This document shows, piece after piece, positions 1 through 6,348 of a DNA stretch of 6,348 nucleotides (its first letter is position 1; the number at the start of each line of letters is the position of its first letter). The DNA comes from Actinomycetes bacterium (lineage in GTDB: Bacteria; Actinomycetota; Coriobacteriia; Anaerosomatales; Anaerosomataceae). A program made the translations under genes and the position numbers. The notes under the pieces are model-generated. The model saw nothing but the letters and a program-made list of their open reading frames with translations, had not been told where the DNA came from and did no database searches. The stretch lies in contig JAJZRZ010000083.1 in NCBI GenBank assembly GCA_021850085.1, positions 841 through 7,188 on the forward strand, written 5' to 3'.

Positions 1-1487
1 TCGACGCGGGTGTCGCGAACATCGCGCTCATCGAGGTCTCGTTGCGCGCATCGGCCGAGGAAGGGGTGCTCGGTCTCGACCTCACGGCCGCGCCGCTTGA
101 GGACATCGCCACGGAGCTTCGCGCCACCGTCGAGCGTTGGGGCCGCGAAGGGCACGGTGATGACCTCGTCGCCGAATCCATCGACCGGTTGGAGCCGGCC
201 GCCCGCGATCTGGCGATGCGGCGCTGCGCCGAAGCACTCCTCCTGCTCGACGAAGCCACCAGGCTGCAGATGATCTCGTCGGCGCTGCCGGGCGAAACGC
301 ATCCCGCGATGGATGGGATGCTCTCCGTCGTGGCGCGTATGCCGCCGGCGGCGCTTGCCCGTCTCCTCCAGCTGACTGCCAGCGCGATCGGCCGGCCTGC
401 CGATGACGTTCTCGGGAAGCTCGAGCTGTCTCCGCAGCTGGCCTCCGAGGTCGCGCTGCTTCTCAAACCGTCGCCGCAGACCGAAGCGCAGTGCGGGGTG
501 CCGCCGGAGGCCGACGTGACAGGGATCGCGCACGAGGTGGCTGACACCGGCGACGAGGACCTCGCTCGCATCGAGATGCTCGTGCGAGCGACAACGGGGC
601 GGGCCGCTGCGTCCCGGGGACTCTCCACGACCCTGCAGATGGCGGGCGACCAACCATCGGAAGAGGCCGTGAAGGCAGTCGGGGACGCGCTGCGCCCCGC
701 CATCCGCGAGGGCTCGCTCGCCGAACTCGCGGCCGCGGCGTCCTTCCTTCATGCCCTCGCCGAGGACCCAACGCTGTCTCCAGCCGTGCGCGGGGCCCGG
801 GCCGCGCTCCAAGAGCGCGCGCTCCTGGAGATGTGCGTCCGACGGCTTGCCGACGATCCTGCCGCCGATGCCGCCCGCGCGCTGCTGACAGATGCGGGCA
901 TCCAAGGAGCCGAGACCCTCGTGAGCGCATACCTCGACGCCACCGAGCTCCAGCGTGCCCATCTGTTGCCCGTCGCCGGCGAGATGATCGAAGCGGTGGC
1001 GCCGGTTGCAGGCAGGCTGCTTCGCTCCGGTGATGCCGACGCGGCGGCGGCGATGCTGCGGCTTCTCGGCTCCATCGGCTCACGCCGCCTGAACGCCACG
1101 ATCGCCTCGGGGCTCGAGCACCTCGACGCGCGCGTGCGCGAGGCTGCGGTGGTCGCCCTTGCCGACAGCCCGGACCCGGAAGGCGCTCGATTGCTGCACA
1201 AGGCGCTCGGCCACTGGGACCCGGAGACGCGGCGCATCGCCGCCCGCGAGATCGGACGCACCGGCAACGAGGAGCTTGTGCCGGCGCTGCTCAAGATCGT
1301 GAGCGAAGTGAGCCTGTTCGAGAGGAACTACGAGCTCAAGAAAGAAGTACTGAAGAGCCTCGAGGCGCTAAACTCGCCACGTGCGGTTCCTGTGCTGAGG
1401 AGACTCGCCCACAGAAGCGCGGTCATCGGCAAGAAGAACCGCGAGCTGCGTTACCTCGCTCGACGTGTACTCGAGTCGCTGGAGTGA
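1..1487 (+). CDS. HEAT-repeat protein, 5' end probably outside the window
   Basis: The frame is open from the first full codon (base 3) to a TGA at 1485-1487, giving 494 visible residues. Counting from the in-frame TTG at 42, the protein is almost wholly alpha-helical and rich in Ala, Leu, Arg and Glu. The last 175 residues or so form paired helices of HEAT type, roughly at 305-345, 350-376, 380-406, 409-445 and 446-481. They carry the typical D-x-x-V-R-x-x-A pattern near 362-369 and a second copy near 393-401. The earlier 300 residues are helical with an acidic, proline-containing linker near 143-175; I recognise no catalytic motif, signal peptide or membrane segment. HEAT solenoids bind proteins, so a cytoplasmic scaffold role is inferred. 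The downstream HD-GYP gene starts 29 nt later, which suggests co-transcription and a shared pathway. The TTG at 42 has a GAGG five bases upstream and could be a start, but the sequence before it reads as normal protein, so I favour a gene entering from the left. Confidence 0.75.
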   Translation, partial: DAGVANIALIEVSLRASAEEGVLGLDLTAAPLEDIATELRATVERWGREGHGDDLVAESIDRLEPAARDLAMRRCAEALLLLDEATRLQMISSALPGETHPAMDGMLSVVARMPPAALARLLQLTASAIGRPADDVLGKLELSPQLASEVALLLKPSPQTEAQCGVPPEADVTGIAHEVADTGDEDLARIEMLVRATTGRAAASRGLSTTLQMAGDQPSEEAVKAVGDALRPAIREGSLAELAAAASFLHALAEDPTLSPAVRGARAALQERALLEMCVRRLADDPAADAARALLTDAGIQGAETLVSAYLDATELQRAHLLPVAGEMIEAVAPVAGRLLRSGDADAAAAMLRLLGSIGSRRLNATIASGLEHLDARVREAAVVALADSPDPEGARLLHKALGHWDPETRRIAAREIGRTGNEELVPALLKIVSEVSLFERNYELKKEVLKSLEALNSPRAVPVLRRLAHRSAVIGKKNRELRYLARRVLESLE

Positions 1488-1502
1488 GTCTCCGCGGCTG
1501 AC

Positions 1503-1510
1503 GGAAGGGG
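1503..1510 (+). promoter_or_regulatory. Ribosome-binding site for the HD-GYP gene
   Basis: GGAAGGGG lies six bases before the GTG at 1517. This purine-rich Shine-Dalgarno-like stretch sits in the 29-nt gap after the HEAT gene and supports the GTG as the true start over ATG codons further in. Confidence 0.7.
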
Positions 1511-1516
1511 AACCTC

Positions 1517-2995
1517 GTGTCCGACCTGGCCGATAACGAGCAGAGGCTGGAGACCGCCGAAGAGATGGCGTTGGAAGCCACTCCTGCGGCGCGAGCGCCG
1601 TTCAACACCGCGAAGCGGTTGGAGAAGGCGCGAACGGTGGCCCGAACGTTGGCCGTCGCGCAGAACAACGCGGCGTTGTACCCGTCGAGCCATCCGCTCG
1701 TGGTGCGGTCGATGCAGGAGTTCGCCGACGCCGTGTCCGCGATCATGGAGATCGGCTTCGAGGAAGTCACGATCAACGTCTACAAGTCCACCCTGTTCAT
1801 CGAGAACCAGGTGCTTCCGGAAGAGAGCGTCACCTACCGCAAGCTGATCGGCGACCTGCTGGCTCGCGGCATCTCGGCGCTGACGCTCTCGTTCGGTTTC
1901 GCGGCTGCTGATGCCGCGGCCGTGGCCGGGATGCTCAACGAGCCGGACATCGCAACGATCGACCAGGCGCGCGCCTACCTCGACGGGCACGGCGCGGCGA
2001 GCGTGGAACTCGCCGAGACGACGGACCTCGACGACGCGGTGCGCGAAGCCGAGGAGCGGGAGAACAAGGCGCGCGGCCGTGAGGCGTACGATACGGGCGT
2101 ATCGCTGATGCGAGACGTGGAGACGCAGGCCAAACTCGGCAAGGTCTTTGAGGTGCAGCCGCTCCAGCAGATGGTGAGCGCGCTGCTCGACACGCTGTTC
2201 AAGGACCCGGCGGCCATTCTCGGTCTGACCGCGATCAAGAGCCACGACGACTACACGCTCAACCATTCGCTCAACGTGTGCATCCTGTCGATCTCGCTGG
2301 GCGCGTCACTCGGGCTTGACGCCGAGACGCTCAGATCGCTCGGTCTCTCGGCGCTGCTCTACGACCTCGGCAAGGTGCGGATCCCGGAGGACATCCTGAA
2401 CAAGGAGGGCCCGCTCACCGCAGACGAGTGGGCGATCGTCAAGAGCCACACCACCGAGGGTGCCGATCTGCTCAAGCGCATCCAGTTGGTCGATCAGATG
2501 CCGATGGTGGTGGCCTACGAGCACCACCAGCGGCACGACCTGCAGGGCTACCCGGCGCCGGCCGAGCCGCAGGAGCAACACCTCTTCTCGAAGATAGTCG
2601 CGCTGTGCGACGCGTACGACGCGATGACCACGCGCCGCCCGTTCCGGCGTGAGATCCGTCCGGACAAGGCGCTTGCGGTCCTCATGCAGGGCCGCAACAA
2701 GGCATACGACCCGAGCGTGACGAAGGCGCTGGTGGCGATGCTCGGCATCTATCCGATGGGGGCGGTGGTCACCCTCGACGACGACAGCACAGCGATCGTG
2801 TTTCGCGTGAATCGCGACGACCTCCTGCGTCCGCGTGTGAAACGCGTGATCGGTCCGGCGGGGCGGTGGCTGCAGCAACCGGAGACGGTGGACCTGCGGC
2901 TGATCGATCCGGAGACCGGGACATACGACCGGGCGATCGTGGAGTGCATCCCCGCCGCGGACGCCGGAATCGACGACGTCTGGCAGTACCTGTAG
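1517..2995 (+). CDS. HD-GYP-type signalling protein with degenerate HD motif (YD)
   Basis: The protein has 492 residues, a GTG start with a good ribosome-binding site, and a TAG stop. Residues about 35-145 form an alpha/beta N-terminal region (with NNAALYPSSHP at 50-60) of a kind often found ahead of HD-GYP domains. A charged helical linker covers about 170-205 and the HD-GYP domain about 235-395. A C-terminal beta-rich extension at about 405-475 is typical of this group. HD-GYP enzymes hydrolyse cyclic di-GMP using two or three metal ions. Here H250, H311, the H336-H337 pair, D365 and the GYP at 344-346 are kept. The key HD pair is Y282-D283 (YDLGK), the usual HHE reads HHQ, and the segment before GYP is D-L-Q rather than D-G-x. 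Family membership is secure. Loss of a metal-ligand histidine suggests reduced or absent phosphodiesterase activity, with binding or scaffolding as the alternative role. There is no signal peptide or membrane segment, so it is probably cytoplasmic, working with the HEAT protein upstream. Confidence 0.9.
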   Translation: MSDLADNEQRLETAEEMALEATPAARAPFNTAKRLEKARTVARTLAVAQNNAALYPSSHPLVVRSMQEFADAVSAIMEIGFEEVTINVYKSTLFIENQVLPEESVTYRKLIGDLLARGISALTLSFGFAAADAAAVAGMLNEPDIATIDQARAYLDGHGAASVELAETTDLDDAVREAEERENKARGREAYDTGVSLMRDVETQAKLGKVFEVQPLQQMVSALLDTLFKDPAAILGLTAIKSHDDYTLNHSLNVCILSISLGASLGLDAETLRSLGLSALLYDLGKVRIPEDILNKEGPLTADEWAIVKSHTTEGADLLKRIQLVDQMPMVVAYEHHQRHDLQGYPAPAEPQEQHLFSKIVALCDAYDAMTTRRPFRREIRPDKALAVLMQGRNKAYDPSVTKALVAMLGIYPMGAVVTLDDDSTAIVFRVNRDDLLRPRVKRVIGPAGRWLQQPETVDLRLIDPETGTYDRAIVECIPAADAGIDDVWQYL

Positions 2996-3011
2996 GAACA
3001 TCCTTCGGCCG
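2996..3011. other. 16-bp gap between convergent genes
   Basis: This is all that separates the stop of the + strand HD-GYP gene from the stop of the - strand MASE3 phosphatase gene. I see no stem followed by a T run on either strand here or in the flanking coding ends, so neither operon has a recognisable intrinsic terminator at this point. Confidence 0.8.
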
Positions 3012-5054
3012 TCACCGGGCGACCACCTTGAGGGACAGGATGGCGAGATCGTCGCTCAAGGTGCCGGCCGAGAAGCGCATCAGGTCATTGAAGACCGTCT
3101 CGACGGCCGCCTCCGGATCACACTCGGCAAGGCCGAGCAGGGCCGCCAGCAGCCGCTGCTCGCCATACAGCTCGCCTCCGGCACGCGCCTCGATGACGCC
3201 GTCAGTGTACAGGAACAGTGTGTCGCCCAGCTCGAGTCTCACCTGGCTGTCAGCGAACGCGAGGTCCGGGAACGCGCCCACCAACGGCGAGTTCGGGCCG
3301 AGCAAGGAGAGAGCGCCGCCGCACCGCAGGGCGACCGGCGGCGGGTGGCCGGCATTGCAGTAGGTGAGCGTGGCAGACCCACGATCGATGAGCCCGAAGA
3401 ACACCGTGACGAAGGTCTCGGGTCCCGAGTAGTGCTCCACAAGCGTGTTGGTCATGCCCATCACCGTCGCGGGCGTCCCGCCCTCGTGCGCGTGCGCCCG
3501 GATCGTGTCTTTCACCAGCGAGGTCAGAACAGCGGCCTCCACCCCTTTGCCGGAGACATCCCCGATCACGACGCCGACCCGCTCGGCGTCGACCGGGAAC
3601 AGATCGAAAAAATCCCCGCCCACGACCGCCTCTTCGGTGGCCGAGCGGTACGTCCGCGCGTACCGGACGCCGTCGATGTGCTCGGGCAGCGACAGCAACG
3701 ACTCCTGGAATATCTGCGCGATGCGCCGCTTTCCTTCGTAGAGCTGGGCGTTACGCACCGCGAGCGCCACCCGGTCGGCGACTATCTCGAGCAGTTGCAC
3801 ATCGCGCTCGTCGTACGGGTGGTAGGAGCGCCAGTCGACGTGCAAGACGCCGATCAGCTTGTCGCCGACCTCCATCGGCACGCCGAGCACCGAGCGGATC
3901 CCCTGCTCTCGCAGCGGCACGCTCAGTATGGATTCATCGGTCTGGATGTCGGCTACGTACCGCCGCCGTCGGGTCTCGGCGATCGTGCCGGCGAAGCCAC
4001 GTCCCATCCGAACCCCGATCGGGTCGTTGTCGAAGCCAACGGTGGCAGCCACGCGCACGAAGCCGTCTTGGACCAGCAGCAACGCGGCCGCGTCCGCCCC
4101 CATCACGGCACAAAGGCGACGCAGGAGCGCGGGTGCCAGCTCTTCAAGATCGAGCGTGCTGATCGCGGTGCCGCTTATGTCCGCAAGCGCGTTCAGGCTT
4201 TCGTTGGCGGCAGTCAGCGACTGCTCCCGGGCACTGAGCTCCCTGAACAGCAGACTGAAGGGGTTCACGAGCGCCGTGACCAGAACCGCTCGGTACATGA
4301 AGAAGAAAGCGGAGACCTGGAAGAGGTGGCCCGCCAGATTGGTGTAGCCGAACGGCGAGGCGTACAGCATGAAAGATATCTCCGAGCCGATGAAGCACGC
4401 GATCGAAGCCAAGATCTGCCGCAAGACCACCGGGTCGAAGAACCGGCGATTGACGACCAGGCCTATGCCGCCGAGCACGAACATCGCGGAGATCACGACC
4501 TCGAGATTACGCTTGAGCGGCGTGAGTCCCGTGCCTTCGGCGAACATCACGGGAAAGTTGCGCCACACGAACAGCGATAAGACCGCCAGACCGACGAGGA
4601 CCCCGAATGCGAGGAACGTGCTGCGCACCCACAACCTTCGCGTCAGGAACAGCGGTGCGAGCAGGAAGGTGGCCGACAGCAACAGGCGCTGGATCATGAA
4701 CGCCTGCGTGGGCAGATCATCACCGAAGCCTCCGAACAAGTTCACGCCCCGGAATCCCAGCGCATGCGGTATATCCAGGAAGGTGAAGAAGAGCAGGCTG
4801 ATCCCCACGAACAGAAGGTAGTCGTTCTCGTGCAGACGCCGGGTGTGGAACAGCACGAGGAACAAAGATGCGGCGATAACGATGGAGATGCCCTCGACGA
4901 CCGTGTGGAACAGCGGGTAGCTGTACAGGCTGAGCGCAGAGAGGCCGACGAGCAGCGCGGAGAGGAAGACGACGGCCCGCCTCGGCGGACCGGCCACCCG
5001 CTCATCGCGGGCCGCCCCTGTGGGCGCGGCACCTGTGTCCATGCTTCTGCTCAT
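3012..5054 (-). CDS. Membrane sensor phosphatase: MASE3-GAF-SpoIIE/RsbU PP2C
   Basis: The protein has 680 residues. After a short hydrophilic N-terminus, about eight hydrophobic helices lie near 27-50, 51-70, 79-97, 117-137, 143-164, 183-201, 211-231 and 240-262. The loop LDIPHALGFRG (93-103), followed by DDLPTQAF near 112-119, is the MASE3 hallmark. A polar helix at about 268-292 links to a GAF domain (about 302-437), then to a SpoIIE/RsbU-type PP2C Ser/Thr phosphatase (about 460-677). The phosphatase motifs are complete: GGDFFD 479-484, GDVSGKG 498-504, NAGHPPP 567-573, YTDG 616-619 and DD 668-669. These acidic residues hold the Mn/Mg ions, so activity is expected. Relatives dephosphorylate a phosphoserine on STAS anti-sigma antagonists; the substrate here is unknown. 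The MASE3 and GAF ligands are also unknown. It is the last gene of its operon, and its ATG overlaps the stop of the J-domain gene by four bases. A second in-frame ATG four codons on is a possible alternative start. The upstream Shine-Dalgarno match is weak (GGGATGGG), consistent with translational coupling. Confidence 0.93.
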   Translation of the reverse strand: MSRSMDTGAAPTGAARDERVAGPPRRAVVFLSALLVGLSALSLYSYPLFHTVVEGISIVIAASLFLVLFHTRRLHENDYLLFVGISLLFFTFLDIPHALGFRGVNLFGGFGDDLPTQAFMIQRLLLSATFLLAPLFLTRRLWVRSTFLAFGVLVGLAVLSLFVWRNFPVMFAEGTGLTPLKRNLEVVISAMFVLGGIGLVVNRRFFDPVVLRQILASIACFIGSEISFMLYASPFGYTNLAGHLFQVSAFFFMYRAVLVTALVNPFSLLFRELSAREQSLTAANESLNALADISGTAISTLDLEELAPALLRRLCAVMGADAAALLLVQDGFVRVAATVGFDNDPIGVRMGRGFAGTIAETRRRRYVADIQTDESILSVPLREQGIRSVLGVPMEVGDKLIGVLHVDWRSYHPYDERDVQLLEIVADRVALAVRNAQLYEGKRRIAQIFQESLLSLPEHIDGVRYARTYRSATEEAVVGGDFFDLFPVDAERVGVVIGDVSGKGVEAAVLTSLVKDTIRAHAHEGGTPATVMGMTNTLVEHYSGPETFVTVFFGLIDRGSATLTYCNAGHPPPVALRCGGALSLLGPNSPLVGAFPDLAFADSQVRLELGDTLFLYTDGVIEARAGGELYGEQRLLAALLGLAECDPEAAVETVFNDLMRFSAGTLSDDLAILSLKVVAR
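5051..5054 (-). other. ATGA start-stop overlap (translational coupling)
   Basis: Read on the - strand, ATGA holds the ATG of the MASE3 phosphatase gene and the TGA of the J-domain gene. Such overlaps normally mean that ribosomes finishing the first gene re-initiate on the second, which would link the amounts of the two proteins. Confidence 0.8.
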
Positions 5055-5440
5055 CCCATCCCGGAGGTTCTCCGCCGCGCCTCACGGACGCTGCGGCTCC
5101 AGCGCGCCGCACAACGCCCGATCCGCACCCCCGTCCGGTACGCCATAGCCGCCGAGAGCGAATCCTCAGGGTGGATGGGTAACGTCGCGTCATACGCGCG
5201 GCGTCGACCGGGATCCGAGAGCACCTCGTACGCGCGGTTCAACAGACGGGCATGCTCGTCTTCACCGCCCGCATCGGGGTGCGCATCTCGCATGAGACGC
5301 CGGTAGGCGGCCGCGATCACGCCGAGCGAGGCGTCACGCCTAACCTGGAGGAGTCGGTAGTGGTCCGTGGCAGGTCCTTCCAGCGCAAGGCAGTGAACCG
5401 AGCGTACCACGGCGCACCATCGCACGGCACTCGCTTCCAT
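5051..5440 (-). CDS. Small J-domain (DnaJ-like) protein
   Basis: The protein has 129 residues. The J domain covers about 26-84: D-H-Y-R-L-L-Q-V opens helix I, A-A-A-Y-R-R-L-M forms helix II, the invariant HPD tripeptide is at 54-56 and is followed by AGG, then A-Y-E-V-L-S-D-P and R-R-R-A-Y-D complete helices III and IV. HPD is the element that stimulates ATP hydrolysis by DnaK/Hsp70. There is no Gly/Phe region, zinc-binding cysteine repeat or C-terminal client-binding domain, so this is a class C (type III) J protein. The last 40 residues are Arg-rich and probably helical (about 98-124); their function is unknown. It begins six bases after the upstream phosphatase gene and overlaps the downstream one by four. 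A GAGG overlapping the upstream TAG stop serves as the ribosome-binding site but sits only three bases from the ATG, so a slightly later GTG start cannot be excluded. A role delivering DnaK to the phosphatases or their targets is inferred from context alone. Confidence 0.87.
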   Translation of the reverse strand: MEASAVRWCAVVRSVHCLALEGPATDHYRLLQVRRDASLGVIAAAYRRLMRDAHPDAGGEDEHARLLNRAYEVLSDPGRRRAYDATLPIHPEDSLSAAMAYRTGVRIGRCAARWSRSVREARRRTSGMG

Positions 5441-5441
5441 G

Positions 5442-5447
5442 CACCTC
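5442..5447 (-). promoter_or_regulatory. Ribosome-binding site of the J-domain gene, overlapping the upstream stop
   Basis: On the - strand the bases read TAGAGGTGC and then ATG. GAGGTG shares its first base with the last base of the TAG stop of the upstream phosphatase gene. The spacing to the ATG is unusually tight, which fits coupling to the end of upstream translation. Confidence 0.5.
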
Positions 5448-6348
5448 TAGGTCGTGGGAGGGCGCTTGACCGCCATGATGGCGAGGTCGTCGACGAGCCG
5501 GCCACCGCTGAACTCCACAACGTCTTCAAGCACCCCCTCGACGACAGCTGCGGCGTCACCTGGCGCAAGTCCCGCCAGAAGGTCGATGAGACGCTCCTCG
5601 CCGTAGAATTCGCCGTCCCGGCGCGCTTCGGTGAGTCCGTCCGTGTAGAGGAACAACAGGCCGCCCGAGCTGAGCCGCTCCTCGCGTTCGCCATATGCCG
5701 AGTGAGGCAGCGCGCCCAGCAATGGACCCGTCGAGGGTAGTTCGCGAACACGACCGTCGGTGTCTCTCAGTAGCGCGGATGGATGTCCGGCGTTCGCGTA
5801 CATGAGTCGGCCGTCGCGGCAATCGAGCACGGCCAGCAGGAGCGTCACGAACGACTCCGAGGTCGTCGCCTTGAATATCACGTCGTTCGCGAGCGCTAAG
5901 ACCCGCATGGGACTCTTGCCGGGTTCACTCGCGTGCGCGCGGACGGTGTTCTTCGCAAGCGACGTCAGCACGGCGGCGTCGAGTCCTTTGCCGGCCACGT
6001 CGCCGATGGTGATCCCCAGGTGATGCTCACCGATCTCGAAGGCGTCGAAGAAGTCGCCTCCGACGCGGGCGTCTTCCGATGCCGCCCGGTACGCGTGTGC
6101 GAGGTCGATCCCGCTCACCTTGGCGGGCAAGGCGAGCAGTGCTTCCTGCAGACGATCAGCGATCCGATGCTCGTTCTCGTAGAGCCGCGCGTTGTTGAGC
6201 GCAACGGACATGGCCGCGGCCATTCGTTTCGCCGAGCCTCTGTCCGCCTCCTCGAAGGCCTGGGGCTCGTGGTAGGCCAGCGCGAGGACGTGGGTGGTGA
6301 CACCTTGGATCACCAGCGGCAGCAGCTGGAACGCACGGAGATCGGCCG
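5447..6348 (-). CDS. GAF + SpoIIE/RsbU PP2C phosphatase, 5' end outside the window
   Basis: The frame is open to the right edge, giving 299 visible residues; an in-frame GTG at 6313 lies inside a domain and is not a credible start. Numbering from that GTG, the first 45 residues or so, plus the 11 before it, are the end of a GAF domain: a strand pair, then the F-x-x-A-D-x-x-x-A-x-x-M-A helix and the A-L-N-N-A-R-L-Y-E exit helix. A short linker leads to the PP2C phosphatase at about 67-284, with GGDFFD 85-90, GDVAGKG 104-110, NAGHPSA 174-180, YTDG 223-226 and DD 275-276. All signature metal-site aspartates are present, so it should be an active Mn/Mg-dependent Ser/Thr phosphatase of the partner-switching type. 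It aligns along its whole length with the phosphatase half of the MASE3 protein downstream and is clearly a paralogue. The sensor portion upstream is unseen: membrane-bound or soluble cannot be judged. It is probably first or internal in the operon with the J-domain and MASE3 genes. Confidence 0.92.
   Translation of the reverse strand, partial: ADLRAFQLLPLVIQGVTTHVLALAYHEPQAFEEADRGSAKRMAAAMSVALNNARLYENEHRIADRLQEALLALPAKVSGIDLAHAYRAASEDARVGGDFFDAFEIGEHHLGITIGDVAGKGLDAAVLTSLAKNTVRAHASEPGKSPMRVLALANDVIFKATTSESFVTLLLAVLDCRDGRLMYANAGHPSALLRDTDGRVRELPSTGPLLGALPHSAYGEREERLSSGGLLFLYTDGLTEARRDGEFYGEERLIDLLAGLAPGDAAAVVEGVLEDVVEFSGGRLVDDLAIMAVKRPPTT

Noticed and set aside
42..44. TTG with GAGG five bases upstream as the true start of the HEAT gene
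   Set aside because: Possible, but the frame stays open to the window edge and the 13 preceding codons look like ordinary protein, so a 5' truncation by the window is more likely. The upstream sequence would settle it.
463..1294. Overlapping - strand open frames (206 and 181 codons) opposite the HEAT gene
   Set aside because: Arg/Ser/Ala-rich low-complexity translations typical of complementary GC-rich frames, while the + strand frame has clear helical repeat periodicity.
1451..2266. Long - strand open frame of 271 codons opposite the HEAT/HD-GYP junction
   Set aside because: It is a shadow frame: composition dominated by Arg, Val, Leu and His, no domain pattern, and it covers parts of two well-supported genes.
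2306..3001. - strand open frame of 231 codons opposite the HD-GYP catalytic domain
   Set aside because: It lies antisense to the conserved HD-GYP motifs and has no recognisable motif of its own.
3345..4580. Long + strand open frame of 411 codons opposite the MASE3 phosphatase gene
   Set aside because: It is antisense to a protein with complete domain motifs, shows no recognisable fold, is rich in His/Arg/Asp/Val in the manner of complementary GC-rich frames, and reflects the scarcity of stops in such DNA.
5252..5740. + strand open frame spanning the J-domain and GAF-PP2C genes
   Set aside because: It crosses the junction of two supported - strand genes and has no recognisable fold.
6311..6313. 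GTG as the start of the right-edge phosphatase gene
   Set aside because: It falls between strands of a GAF domain whose earlier part continues in frame to the window edge, so it is an internal valine.
1..6348. RNA genes, CRISPR arrays, insertion sequences, long direct or inverted repeats
   Set aside because: None seen on reading; the window is filled by coding sequence, and the only structure noted is a five-base-pair hairpin at 5062-5074.

Overview
This window is GC-rich bacterial DNA, completely packed with signalling genes. It holds two blocks that face each other tail to tail. By eye the third codon positions are mostly G or C. The mix of an HD-GYP-type protein, HEAT repeats, a MASE3 membrane sensor and SpoIIE/RsbU-type PP2C phosphatases suits an environmental high-GC bacterium, such as a deep-branching anaerobic actinobacterium (Coriobacteriia-like) or a myxobacterium-like lineage. 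The taxon is a low-confidence inference because no rRNA or housekeeping marker is present.

Left block, + strand (1-2995). A HEAT-repeat protein whose 5' end most likely lies off the window (1-1487) is followed 29 nt later by a complete HD-GYP-type protein (1517-2995) with a good ribosome-binding site. The HD-GYP domain keeps its GYP motif and most metal ligands, but the histidine of the defining HD pair is a tyrosine (YDLGK). It is therefore probably a weak or inactive phosphodiesterase, perhaps acting as a sensor or adaptor.

Right block, - strand (6348-3012, read right to left). A GAF + PP2C phosphatase open at the window edge (6348-5447) is followed after 6 nt by a small J-domain protein (5440-5051). 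That gene overlaps by ATGA the start of a large membrane-anchored MASE3-GAF-PP2C phosphatase (5054-3012). The spacing implies one operon with translational coupling. Both phosphatases keep all the signature acidic motifs. Such enzymes usually dephosphorylate STAS-domain anti-sigma-factor antagonists in partner-switching pathways, but no antagonist, anti-sigma kinase or sigma factor is encoded here.

The two blocks end only 16 bp apart, with no visible terminator. There are no RNA genes, mobile elements, CRISPR arrays, long repeats or non-coding stretches over 300 bases. The most notable points are the YD-for-HD substitution, the J-domain gene coupled between two paralogous phosphatases, and the use of a MASE3 sensor on a PP2C output. 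I see no clearly new defence or mobile system.
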